From assembly GCA_036270095.1 (NCBI GenBank), contig DATBDE010000075.1, positions 1-64,000 on the forward strand: a stretch of 64,000 nt of DNA, given 5' to 3'. Positions 54,581-62,342 of this stretch are shown one piece after another. This DNA is from DATBDE01 sp036270095 (GTDB taxonomy: Bacteria; Actinomycetota; Thermoleophilia; Solirubrobacterales; Solirubrobacteraceae). Position 1 is the first letter of the stretch, and every line of letters starts with the position of its first letter. The notes beneath the pieces were generated by a model. It ran no database searches and was not told the origin of the DNA. It was given only the letters and a program-made list of their open reading frames with translations. The translations under genes and the position numbers were made by a program.

Positions 54581-56355
54581 CCCGAGCGCTGCTCGTCCTC
54601 GCGATCCTCGGCCTGCTGGCGGTCCCCGCCGGCGCCGCCACCAACCCGCGCCTGCGGCCGTTCTCGTCCTGCAAGGCGCTGGCCGGCTACGCGCGCGCCC
54701 ACGCCCACGGCGACGGCCCGAGCCGCAAGGCGGTCGACCCGACGGTGAGCGGGCCCGCCACGCCCACGCCGTCGGCCACGGGCGAGGGCGGCCAGGGCCA
54801 GCCCGACGCCGCCTCGGGTACCAACCTCCAGGAACCCGGCATCGACGAGCCCGACGTGGTCAAGACCGACGGCACGACGATGTTCACGGCCGTGGACGGG
54901 TCGCTGCGCGCCATCGACATGAGCACGCCCACGCCGACGCTGGTCAGCTCGCTCCCGCTCGAGGGCGGCGGCGCGCAGATCCTCGAGCACGACGGGCGCC
55001 TGCTGGTCATCACGCGCCAGTTCGAGGTCACGCCGCAGACCGCGAACGGCGGCGCGCCCCGTTCCGACATCGTCGCCGCGCCGGGCGGCACCGTGCTCAC
55101 CGAGGTCGACGCGCGCGACCCGGCGAACATGCGCGTCGTGCGCACGCTGCGCGCCGACGGCGCGTTCGTCGACGCCCGCCAGAAGGACGCCGTCGCCCGC
55201 GTGGTGCTGGCGGCCGCGCCCACGGTGCGCCCCGTGGGACCGGTCAAGATGCCCGCCTACCGGCTCGCCTACGGCAGCCGCAAGGGCGGGCAGGCCCACT
55301 CGCTCGTGGGCTGCGCGGGCGTGCTGCACCCGGCCGCATACGACGGCACCGGCCTGCTCACCGTCCTGACCATCGACCTGGACCGCGGCCTGCCGCCGAT
55401 CGACGGCGACGCGGTCATGACCAGCGGCGAGGTCGTCTACGGCTCGGCCACGAACCTCTACGTGGCCACCGCCGCCGGCCCCGGCGCCACCGACGTCCAC
55501 AAGTTCGACACCTCCGACCCCACGCGCACGGACTACCGCGCCAGCGGCCAGCTGCCGGGCGAGCTGCTCAACCAGTACTCGCTGTCCGAGCTCGACGGCC
55601 GCCTGCGCGCGGCCACGACCAGGGAGGACGGCAGCGAGAGCCGGGTCACCGTGCTCGAGGAGCAGAACGGCAAGCTCGTGCCCGCGGGCAGCGTCGGCGG
55701 CCTCGGCCAGGGACAGCGGATCTACGCCGTGCGCTTCATCGGCACGACCGGCTACGTGGTGACCTTCCGGCAGATCGATCCCCTGTACACCGTCGATCTG
55801 AACGACCCCACAGCGCCCAGCGTCGTCGGTCAACTCGAGCTCGAGGGTTACTCCGCCTACCTGCACCCGGTGGGCGACGGGCTGCTGCTCGGCATCGGCC
55901 AGGACGCAAGCCCGCAGGGCCGCCCGCTCGGCACCCAGCTCTCGCTCTTCGACGTGTCCGACCCGGCCCGCCCGACGCTGCTGCAGCACACCCAGCTCGG
56001 GGTCGACTCCACGTCCGACGTCGAGAACGACCCGCACGCGTTCCTGTGGTGGGGCCCGAGCAACCTCGCGGTGATCCCCGTGCGCGAGCAGTCGTTCACC
56101 GGCGCGCTGGGCTTCACGGTCACGCGCGACGGCATCGCCGTGGCCGGCCGGGTCAGCCACGACATGCAGGGCGGCCAGGCCGACATCCTGCGCACGGCGG
56201 TGCTGGGCGATCGCCTGCTCACGGTCTCGAGCGCCGGGGTCGGGGCCAGCGCGCTCGACGGCCTCGCGCCGCAGGGGTTCCTGGCCTTTCCGCAGAGCAC
56301 CACGCCGCGGCCGCCGGAGCCCGTTCCCGTGCCGCGCCCGGTGCCGGTGAAGTAG
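54577..56355 (+). CDS. Secreted C-terminal beta-propeller domain protein
   Basis: A 592-residue protein with a signal peptide (ALLVLAILGLLAVPAGAAT). After a Ser/Thr/Pro linker the TNLQEPGIDEPDVVKTDG block is the start of the PF09826 beta-propeller domain. Repeats such as LRAIDMSTPTPTLVSSLPLEG and LFDVSDPARPTLLQHTQLG follow. It ends in a Pro-rich tail. Function is unknown. Coupling to the ECF sigma factor suggests it is the sensor or a dedicated target of that sigma factor (inference). Confidence 0.85.
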   Translation: MTRALLVLAILGLLAVPAGAATNPRLRPFSSCKALAGYARAHAHGDGPSRKAVDPTVSGPATPTPSATGEGGQGQPDAASGTNLQEPGIDEPDVVKTDGTTMFTAVDGSLRAIDMSTPTPTLVSSLPLEGGGAQILEHDGRLLVITRQFEVTPQTANGGAPRSDIVAAPGGTVLTEVDARDPANMRVVRTLRADGAFVDARQKDAVARVVLAAAPTVRPVGPVKMPAYRLAYGSRKGGQAHSLVGCAGVLHPAAYDGTGLLTVLTIDLDRGLPPIDGDAVMTSGEVVYGSATNLYVATAAGPGATDVHKFDTSDPTRTDYRASGQLPGELLNQYSLSELDGRLRAATTREDGSESRVTVLEEQNGKLVPAGSVGGLGQGQRIYAVRFIGTTGYVVTFRQIDPLYTVDLNDPTAPSVVGQLELEGYSAYLHPVGDGLLLGIGQDASPQGRPLGTQLSLFDVSDPARPTLLQHTQLGVDSTSDVENDPHAFLWWGPSNLAVIPVREQSFTGALGFTVTRDGIAVAGRVSHDMQGGQADILRTAVLGDRLLTVSSAGVGASALDGLAPQGFLAFPQSTTPRPPEPVPVPRPVPVK

Positions 56356-56400
56356 CCGCGCCCGCTACCGGCGAAGGAGCGCTGTGGTACGAACTCGCGC

Positions 56401-57399
56401 GTGCGCTGGCGACCGGACCGCCGCTGGGCGACCGCGATGGCGGTCACGCCGGTGCTCGCCTTCCAGTGGGTCGGCGACCTCACGCCGGGCTCGAAGTACG
56501 GCGTGCCCGGCCGCGGCGGCCGCGCCCAGCTCGCCGCCGCCCGCCCGCTCCTGACCGCCGCCGACCTGACCGAGGCCAACCTCGAGGGGACCTACTCCCG
56601 CGGCGGCCGGTCGAAGTGCGGCGGCGGCGGGGGCCGCGACTGCTTCGCCTTCCAAGCGCCGCCGGGCAACGCGCCGGCGCTGCGCTGGGCCGGCATCGAC
56701 GCGGTCAACGTGGCCAACAACCACGCCTTCGACTTCGGCGCCGCCGGCCAGGCCCAGACCCTGGCGGCGCTGCGCGGCGCCCAGCTCCAGTGGACCGGGC
56801 GCCCCGGCCAGGTCACGGTCCTGGAGGTCAGCGGGGTCAAGGTGGCCCTGCTGGGCTTCGCGCCCTACCCGTGGGCCTCGTCGCTGCTGGACATCGGCAA
56901 GGCGCGCAAGCTGGTCGCCGGCGCGGCACAGCGCGCCGGCGTCGTCATCGTCGCGATCCACGCCGGTGCCGAGGGCGCGGACAAGGACCACGTGCCCCAC
57001 GGCCACGAGCACGCCTTCGGCGAGGACCGCGGCAACGCCCGCGCCTTCGCCCACGCCGCCATCGACGCCGGCGCCGACCTCGTCGTCGGGTCAGGGCCGC
57101 ACGTCATCCGCGGCGTCGAGCGCTACCGCGGGCGCCTGATCGCGTACTCGCTGGGCAACTTCGCCGGCTGGCACAACTTCGGCATGGGCGGGCGGCTGTC
57201 GCTGAGCGGGATCCTGCGGGTGCAGCTCGCGGCCGACGGCACCCCGGCCGGCGGCACGTGGATCAGCATGAAGCTGACCGGCCCAGGGATCCCGGTGCGC
57301 GACCCGAGCAACGCCTCCGCGCACCTGGCCGCCCAGCTCAGCGCGCAGGACTTCGGGGCGCAGGCCGGGCTGGACTCGTCGGGCGCGCTGATGCCTTAA
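56401..57399 (+). CDS. CapA family protein (poly-gamma-glutamate synthesis-like metallophosphatase)
   Basis: A 332-residue protein. The metallophosphatase core has FQWVGDLTPGSKYG, DLTEANLEGTYS, GIDAVNVANNHAFDFGAAG, VIVAIHAGAE and DLVVGSGPHVIRGVERY with LIAYSLGNF. A short hydrophobic N-terminus (ATAMAVTPVLAF) may act as a weak signal. CapA takes part in capsule synthesis in Bacillus, but stand-alone homologs have unclear roles. GTG start. The stop is followed directly by a heptamer-repeat hairpin. Confidence 0.85.
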   Translation: MRWRPDRRWATAMAVTPVLAFQWVGDLTPGSKYGVPGRGGRAQLAAARPLLTAADLTEANLEGTYSRGGRSKCGGGGGRDCFAFQAPPGNAPALRWAGIDAVNVANNHAFDFGAAGQAQTLAALRGAQLQWTGRPGQVTVLEVSGVKVALLGFAPYPWASSLLDIGKARKLVAGAAQRAGVVIVAIHAGAEGADKDHVPHGHEHAFGEDRGNARAFAHAAIDAGADLVVGSGPHVIRGVERYRGRLIAYSLGNFAGWHNFGMGGRLSLSGILRVQLAADGTPAGGTWISMKLTGPGIPVRDPSNASAHLAAQLSAQDFGAQAGLDSSGALMP

Positions 57400-57400
57400 G

Positions 57401-57454
57401 GGGCTTTGGGCTTTGGGGAAAGACCCCCTAACCAACGCCCAACGCCCGACGCCC
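57401..57454. repeat. Double heptamer array (GGGCTTT and CAACGCC) between convergent genes
   Basis: GGGCTTT GGGCTTT GGGG, a short AAAGACCCCC-containing centre, then CAACGCC CAACGCC CGACGCC. These are the unit types that flank the four-helix-bundle gene at 1-20 and 403-430 (CCCAAAG is the inverse of GGGCTTT), here with only about 15 bp between the arms. It lies exactly between the stops of the convergent CapA and lipoprotein genes. It may be an empty or solo form of the cassette, and may also serve as a bidirectional terminator. Confidence 0.75.
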
Positions 57455-58057
57455 CTACGGGCACTCCCCGGCGGAATTGGCCGGCTGGTTGACGACCTGC
57501 CCGCTGTCGGTCACGCAGGCCTGCGCGGGCGCGGACGTCACGTTGACCTTGAAGGTCCCGCCGGCGTCGGCGTGGCGCACCTTCGCGTTGCCGTTCAGGC
57601 CCGCGGCGACGGCGTAGTCGACCTTGTAGGAGCCGGAACGCACGGCGGTCACGCCCCACCTGAAGGTCTTGGTCGCGTGCGCCGGGAGCCTGCCCAGCGC
57701 CCAGGTGTCGACGTAGGCGGTGGTGCCGCCCAGGGGCGGCTTGTCGACGATCCAGATCGGGCGGGTCGGGTCCGCGAGACCGGGCTGCTGGCTCTGGTAC
57801 GAGAACGTGCGCTTGCCGTTGCGGCCCACCGTGACCGCCAGGTTCGGCACGGTGCTGGTGCCGTCGTTGCGCACCACGATGCTCATGGTCGCGTGCTCGG
57901 AGAGCTGCTGCTGGGACGGGAAGGACGCCTTGACCACCTTGACGTCGTACGTCCCCTTGGGCTCGTGTGCGTCCTGACGGTCGTTGCCGCCGCAGCCCGC
58001 GGCCACCGCGAACGCTGCGGCGCCAACCCCGAGGCATGCGAAACGGGCTCCCCTCAC
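57455..58057 (-). CDS. Putative lipoprotein with CARDB/Ig-like domain
   Basis: About 200 residues from GTG 58057. The signal has a lipobox (FAVAAGC) followed by GGNDRQDAHEPKG. The mature part looks all-beta, with YDVKVVKASFPSQQQLS and MSIVVRNDGTSTVPNLAVTVG, a pattern of CARDB-type adhesion modules. PLGGTTAYVDTWALG and RLPAHATKTFRWGVTAV follow. No known family was assigned. TTG 58093 is an alternative start. It is divergent from the mce operon and may or may not be related to it. Confidence 0.72.
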   Translation of the reverse strand: MRGARFACLGVGAAAFAVAAGCGGNDRQDAHEPKGTYDVKVVKASFPSQQQLSEHATMSIVVRNDGTSTVPNLAVTVGRNGKRTFSYQSQQPGLADPTRPIWIVDKPPLGGTTAYVDTWALGRLPAHATKTFRWGVTAVRSGSYKVDYAVAAGLNGNAKVRHADAGGTFKVNVTSAPAQACVTDSGQVVNQPANSAGECP

Positions 58058-58153
58058 AGCGGGGCGGAACGTATCACGAGCGTCCGCGCCCAACCGCCGA
58101 TTGACCAGATGTTGGCGAGGGATTAAGCCCCGCGCTGGGCGGGCGGTTCCGGT

Positions 58154-58183
58154 TTGGCAAGTTCGTCATCGGTCGCATAGGCT
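58154..58183 (+). promoter_or_regulatory. Candidate mce operon promoter
   Basis: TTGGCA (58154-58159), an 18-nt spacer, and TAGGCT (58178-58183) form a sigma-A-like promoter about 50 nt before the first MlaE-type permease ATG. That gene also has a GGAGG box (AAGGGAGGAAGG), so this transcript has a leader. Confidence 0.45.
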
Positions 58184-58234
58184 GTGGCGCGCTCCGGTGG
58201 GCGAACCGGGGCATATCAGCAAGGGAGGAAGGTG

Positions 58235-59041
58235 ATGGTCAGAAGCATCGCCGACCGGGCGTTCTTGCCCACCAAGAACCTCCTCGAAGAGGTCGGCGAC
58301 ATGATGATCCTGACGGGGAAGACCGTCGTGTCGGCCCTGCGCCCGCCGTACCCGTACGGCGGCGAGTTCGTCTCCCAGTTCCTGTTCGCCCTCAAGCTGT
58401 GCTGGTTCCCGCTGCTGATCTCCACCGTGGCCTTCGGCTACGGGGCACCCGGCCTCCAGGCCGCCAACTTCCTCGTGCTCTTCGGCGCCCTGGACCGCCT
58501 CGGCGGCTTCTTCGTCCTCGCCTCGATCCGCGAATTCGCCCCGTTCGTGGACGCCATCGTGCTCGCCGGCGTCGCCGGCACGGCCATCACCGCCGACCTC
58601 GGCGCGCGCAAGATCCGCGAGGAGCTCGACGCCCTGCAGGTGCTCGGCGTCGACCCGGTCAAGAACCTCGTCGTCCCGCGGTTCCTGGCCCTGATGCTGG
58701 TCACCGGCCTGTTCGACGTCTACGCGCTGCTGTTCGGCATCTTCGGCGGCATCATCGCCACGCTGGTCAACGGCGCGCCGCTCGGCCCGTTCTGGGCCAC
58801 GTTCTTCACCAACGCCTCGACGACGGACCTCTGGGGGTCGGTCCTCAAGTGCACCTTGTTCGGCGCGATCATCGCGATCGTCTGCTGTTACAAGGGGATG
58901 ACCGCCTCGGGCGGCGCGGAAGGGGTGGGCCGCGCCGTCAACCAAGCCGTGGTGATCGCCTTCCTCGGGGTGTTCGCCTTCAACTACGTCTTCACCCAGA
59001 CCCTGCTCGCGACCCATCCCGAGATCACGGTGATCCGCTAG
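58235..59041 (+). CDS. MlaE/YrbE family permease 1 of the mce operon
   Basis: A 268-residue integral membrane permease. A short amphipathic N-terminal helix leads to GGEFVSQFLFALKLCWFPLLISTVAFGYGAP. The MlaE signature is IREFAPFVDAIVLAGVAGTAITADLGARKIREELDALQVLGVDPVKNLVVPR. It pairs with a second MlaE protein and an MlaF ATPase to drive lipid or sterol movement through Mce proteins. The ATG has a strong GGAGG box. The next gene starts at the next base after the stop. Confidence 0.95.
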   Translation: MVRSIADRAFLPTKNLLEEVGDMMILTGKTVVSALRPPYPYGGEFVSQFLFALKLCWFPLLISTVAFGYGAPGLQAANFLVLFGALDRLGGFFVLASIREFAPFVDAIVLAGVAGTAITADLGARKIREELDALQVLGVDPVKNLVVPRFLALMLVTGLFDVYALLFGIFGGIIATLVNGAPLGPFWATFFTNASTTDLWGSVLKCTLFGAIIAIVCCYKGMTASGGAEGVGRAVNQAVVIAFLGVFAFNYVFTQTLLATHPEITVIR

Positions 59042-59842
59042 ATGGGTGGCGGGTGGCTCGCAGTCCCGCGGGACTGGATCGCCTCCATCGGGGAGATCGC
59101 GAAGTTCTGCGGGAAGATCCTGGGCCTCGTCTACTCCGGTCGCGTCTTCCGGTTCTTCGGGGAGGCGCTTCGCCAGGCCGGAATCCTGATCCTCAGCTCG
59201 ACCCTCGTCATCTGGGGGCTCGTGTTCATCATCGGCCTGCAGTGCGGGATCGAGGGCGCGTACTTCAACCGCTCGGTGGGCGCGCCCGCGTACGCCGGCG
59301 TGTTCAGCGCCTGGTGCGACCTGCGCGAGCTCGTGCCCTACGCCTTCGGCTACATGATGGCGGCCAAGGTGGGCACCGGCATCGTGGCCGAGCTGGGCTC
59401 GATGCGCATCTCGGACGAGATCGACGCGCTCGAGGTCATGGGGATCGACTCGATGCGGTTCCTCTGCGCGACCAAGCTGCTGGCCGCGTGGATGGTGCTG
59501 CCGTTCATGTACATCGCCGCCGTGGGAGCCGGGTTCTTCGCGAGCTATCTAGCTGTGGTCCAGCAGATAGGCGAGGTGTCATCCGGCGGGTTCTTCCTGA
59601 TCTTCTGGATGTTCCAGAACCCACCCGATCTGCTCTACAGCGTCCTCAAGGGCATGTTCATGGCTACGGCCATCGTGCTCGTGGGGTGCTACTACGGCTA
59701 CAACGCCTCGGGCGGGCCGGTAGGGGTGGGAACGGCCACGGCGAAATCGATGGTGCTCAACATCGTGCTCGTGCACCTCATTGGCATGCTGGGGACCCAG
59801 CTGTTCTGGGGGGCCAATCCACGAGCACCGATCGGAGGCTGA
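59042..59842 (+). CDS. MlaE/YrbE family permease 2 of the mce operon
   Basis: A 266-residue MlaE-type permease, paralogous to the one before it. DLRELVPYAFGYMMAAKVGTGIVAELGSMRISDEIDALEVMGIDSMRFL is the conserved block. Helices WMVLPFMYIAAVGAGFFASYLA and MVLNIVLVHLIGMLGTQLFWG complete it. Two different YrbE genes in tandem are standard for actinobacterial mce clusters. Zero-base spacing suggests strict coupling. Confidence 0.95.
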   Translation: MGGGWLAVPRDWIASIGEIAKFCGKILGLVYSGRVFRFFGEALRQAGILILSSTLVIWGLVFIIGLQCGIEGAYFNRSVGAPAYAGVFSAWCDLRELVPYAFGYMMAAKVGTGIVAELGSMRISDEIDALEVMGIDSMRFLCATKLLAAWMVLPFMYIAAVGAGFFASYLAVVQQIGEVSSGGFFLIFWMFQNPPDLLYSVLKGMFMATAIVLVGCYYGYNASGGPVGVGTATAKSMVLNIVLVHLIGMLGTQLFWGANPRAPIGG

Positions 59843-59850
59843 AGCAACCC

Positions 59851-60867
59851 ATGGCAGAGGACAGCAGGGACGACCGGGAGACGCGCGTCTCGGGCACCCC
59901 GCAGCCCGACAACCCGCTCCAGGCGCAGGGCGCCGGCGAGGCGACGGACGACCATAAGCGCGGCAGCTGGCTCGAGGAGGCCGAGGACCAGCCCACGCGC
60001 GTATCCAACGAGCCGGCGCCACCTCCGCCGCAGCCGCAGCACCCGCGGCAGGGCGGCGCGCAGGAGGACGACGAGTACCAGTGGCACACCGGCGTCAAGC
60101 GCGACACCGGCCGCCCGGACGCGATCGAGTTCATCGACGTCCACAAGGCGTTCGGCCGCAACCGCATCCTGCGCGGGCTGAACATGGGCATCCCCGAGGG
60201 CATGATCTCGATGATCCTCGGCCCCTCGGGCACCGGGAAGTCCGTGTGCATCAAGCACATGGTCGGTCTGCTCTACCCGGACGAGGGCGACGTGCTCGTG
60301 CACGGCGAGTCGGTGCCGAACATGGCCGACGACGAGCTCTTCGAGATGCGCAAGAAGTTCGGCGTGCTGTTCCAGGACGGCGCGTTGTTCGGGTCGATGA
60401 ACCTTGTCGACAACACCGCCTTCCCGCTCCGCCAGCACACGGACAAGAGCGAGGAGGAGATCCTCGAGATCGTCAACCGGCGCCTGCGCGAGGTCGGCCT
60501 CGCCGACGCCGAGGACAAGATGCCCAACGAGCTCTCTGGCGGGATGCGCAAGCGGGCAGGGTTCGCGCGCGCGCTCGTGCTCGACCCCGACATCGTGCTC
60601 TTCGACGAGCCCGATTCGGGCCTCGACCCGGTCCGCACCGCGCTCCTGTGCGAGCTCATCCAGGAGGTGCACGAAGAGAACGGAGGCGCCTACGTCGTGA
60701 TCACTCACGACATCGCATCCGCTCGCCGCGTCGCCGAGCACATCTCGGTCCTTTGGAAGGGCCGGATCGTCGAGTCCGGGCCCGCGGAGGAGCTGTTCAA
60801 CTCCGACAACCCCTTCGTCCGCCAATTCCTGTCCGGCGAGTCACAGGGGCCCCTCGGAATGGAATAG
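59851..60867 (+). CDS. MlaF-type ABC ATPase of the mce operon with long acidic N-terminus
   Basis: A 338-residue protein. The ABC domain starts near residue 91. Walker A is GPSGTGKS (124-131), the Q-loop is VLFQDGALF, the signature is ELSGGMRKRAGFARAL, Walker B is DIVLFDEPDSGLDP, and the switch is VITHDIASARR. The first 90 residues are polar, acidic and proline-rich, absent from typical MlaF/Mkl proteins (about 250-270). They could bind a partner or tune assembly. In mycobacteria Mkl-type ATPases are often unlinked to mce; here it is inside the operon. Confidence 0.95.
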   Translation: MAEDSRDDRETRVSGTPQPDNPLQAQGAGEATDDHKRGSWLEEAEDQPTRVSNEPAPPPPQPQHPRQGGAQEDDEYQWHTGVKRDTGRPDAIEFIDVHKAFGRNRILRGLNMGIPEGMISMILGPSGTGKSVCIKHMVGLLYPDEGDVLVHGESVPNMADDELFEMRKKFGVLFQDGALFGSMNLVDNTAFPLRQHTDKSEEEILEIVNRRLREVGLADAEDKMPNELSGGMRKRAGFARALVLDPDIVLFDEPDSGLDPVRTALLCELIQEVHEENGGAYVVITHDIASARRVAEHISVLWKGRIVESGPAEELFNSDNPFVRQFLSGESQGPLGME

Positions 60868-60995
60868 CGTCGAGTGGCCCCGGCGGAGCCCATTCCGCCA
60901 CCTACCCCATTCCGGTACCCCACCCCAGTGCCCCTCACCCCGTCGACCTTCCCGTACACCGCCAGTAACGACCGCAGCGCCCCGGAGCCGCCCGC

Positions 60996-62342
60996 ATGAC
61001 GGTGGCTCGCGGCGCCGCGCTTGCGGCGCTGGTCATCGCCGTCGTCGTCGTCGCCGTCCTGCTGCTCTCCGACGACGGCGGCGAGGAGTACAAGGTCACG
61101 CTCATCAACGCCGGCCAGCTGGTCAACGGCGACGACGTGCAGATCGGTGGGCGCCGGATCGGATCGATCGAGGACATCTCGCTCACCGACAACAATCAGG
61201 CGCAGCTGAAGATCAAGGTCGACGCGAACTTCGCGCCGCTGCACCGGGGCACCAGCGCCGTGGTGCGCGCGACGTCGCTGTCGGGCATCGCGAACCGCTA
61301 CCTGGCGCTGACCCCGGGCCCGAACAACGCCCCGGACCTGCCCTCGGGCTACAACCTCCCGGTCACCAGCACGACGAGCATCGTCGACCTCGACCAGATC
61401 TTCAACACCTTCAACGCGCAGACGCGCGCGGGCCTGCAGAACGTGATCCAGGGGTCGGCGACCTACTACGCGGGCAAGGGCGCGCAGGCCAACCGGGCGG
61501 CGGAGTTCTTCAACCCGGCGCTGTCGTCCACCAGCGCGCTGATCAACGAGGTCCTCTCAGACCAGCGCACGTTCACGAGCTTCGTCGTCGACGCCTCCAA
61601 CCTGGTGTCCACGGTGGCCGAGCGCCGCGGCGACCTCGCTGCCCTCGTCGGCAACACGAACGCGACCGCCGCCGCCATCGCGGCCCAGAACCAGGCCCTG
61701 GCCCAGACGCTCGGCCTCCTGCCGGGCACGCTGCGCAAGGCGAACACCACCTTCGTGAACCTTCGCTCGACGCTCGACGACCTGGACCAGCTCACCGCGG
61801 CCTCCAAGCCCGTCGCCCCGAAGCTGGCGCCGTTCTTCCGGACCCTGCGCCCGCTGCTGCGCGAGGCCCGCCCGACGGTCAACGACCTCAGCGCGCTGAT
61901 CCGCACCGCCGGCCCCGACAACGACCTCATCGACCTGCTGCACAAGACGCCGGCGCTCGCCCAGCAGTTCGGCGTGAGCTCGCGGCTGACGATCACCGCG
62001 CTGCAGAGGTCCCAACCGGTGGTGACCTTCATCCGCCCATTCGCCCCCGAGCTCATCGGGTGGATCCGCGACTTCGGCCAGGGCGCCTCGAACTACGACG
62101 CCAACGGCCACTACGCGCGCATCCAGCCGATCTTCAACGCGTTCTCGTTCACCTCGAACCCGGCCGGCGGCGTGCTCACGCCGCTGCCGCCGAGCGGCCG
62201 GTCCAACTTCAACCAGAGCGACCTGCTCAAGCGCTGCCCGGGCGCCTCGAGCCAGCCGCCCGAGGACAAGTCGGCGCCGTTCCTGGACGACGGCCGCCTG
62301 GTCGGCGACTGCAACCCCGCACAGGTGCCGCCTGGCCCATGA
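60996..62342 (+). CDS. Mce/MlaD family protein, first in operon
   Basis: A 448-residue protein. An N-terminal anchor (ALAALVIAVVVVAVLLL) leads to the MlaD domain (YKVTLINAGQLVNGDDVQIGGRRIGSIEDISLTD, then RATSLSGIANRYLALTPGP). A long helical needle region (about 130-360) follows and a Pro/Ser-rich end. Mce proteins form hexameric tunnels that carry lipids between membranes. It follows a 128-bp spacer of C-rich sequence with no promoter or terminator recognised. The stop overlaps the next ATG. Confidence 0.93.
   Translation: MTVARGAALAALVIAVVVVAVLLLSDDGGEEYKVTLINAGQLVNGDDVQIGGRRIGSIEDISLTDNNQAQLKIKVDANFAPLHRGTSAVVRATSLSGIANRYLALTPGPNNAPDLPSGYNLPVTSTTSIVDLDQIFNTFNAQTRAGLQNVIQGSATYYAGKGAQANRAAEFFNPALSSTSALINEVLSDQRTFTSFVVDASNLVSTVAERRGDLAALVGNTNATAAAIAAQNQALAQTLGLLPGTLRKANTTFVNLRSTLDDLDQLTAASKPVAPKLAPFFRTLRPLLREARPTVNDLSALIRTAGPDNDLIDLLHKTPALAQQFGVSSRLTITALQRSQPVVTFIRPFAPELIGWIRDFGQGASNYDANGHYARIQPIFNAFSFTSNPAGGVLTPLPPSGRSNFNQSDLLKRCPGASSQPPEDKSAPFLDDGRLVGDCNPAQVPPGP

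Noticed and set aside
60868..60995. Internal promoter or small gene in the C-rich gap between the MlaF and Mce genes
   Set aside because: Only C-rich imperfect repeats (CCCATTCC-like) are visible; no -10 box, no open frame with coding character.
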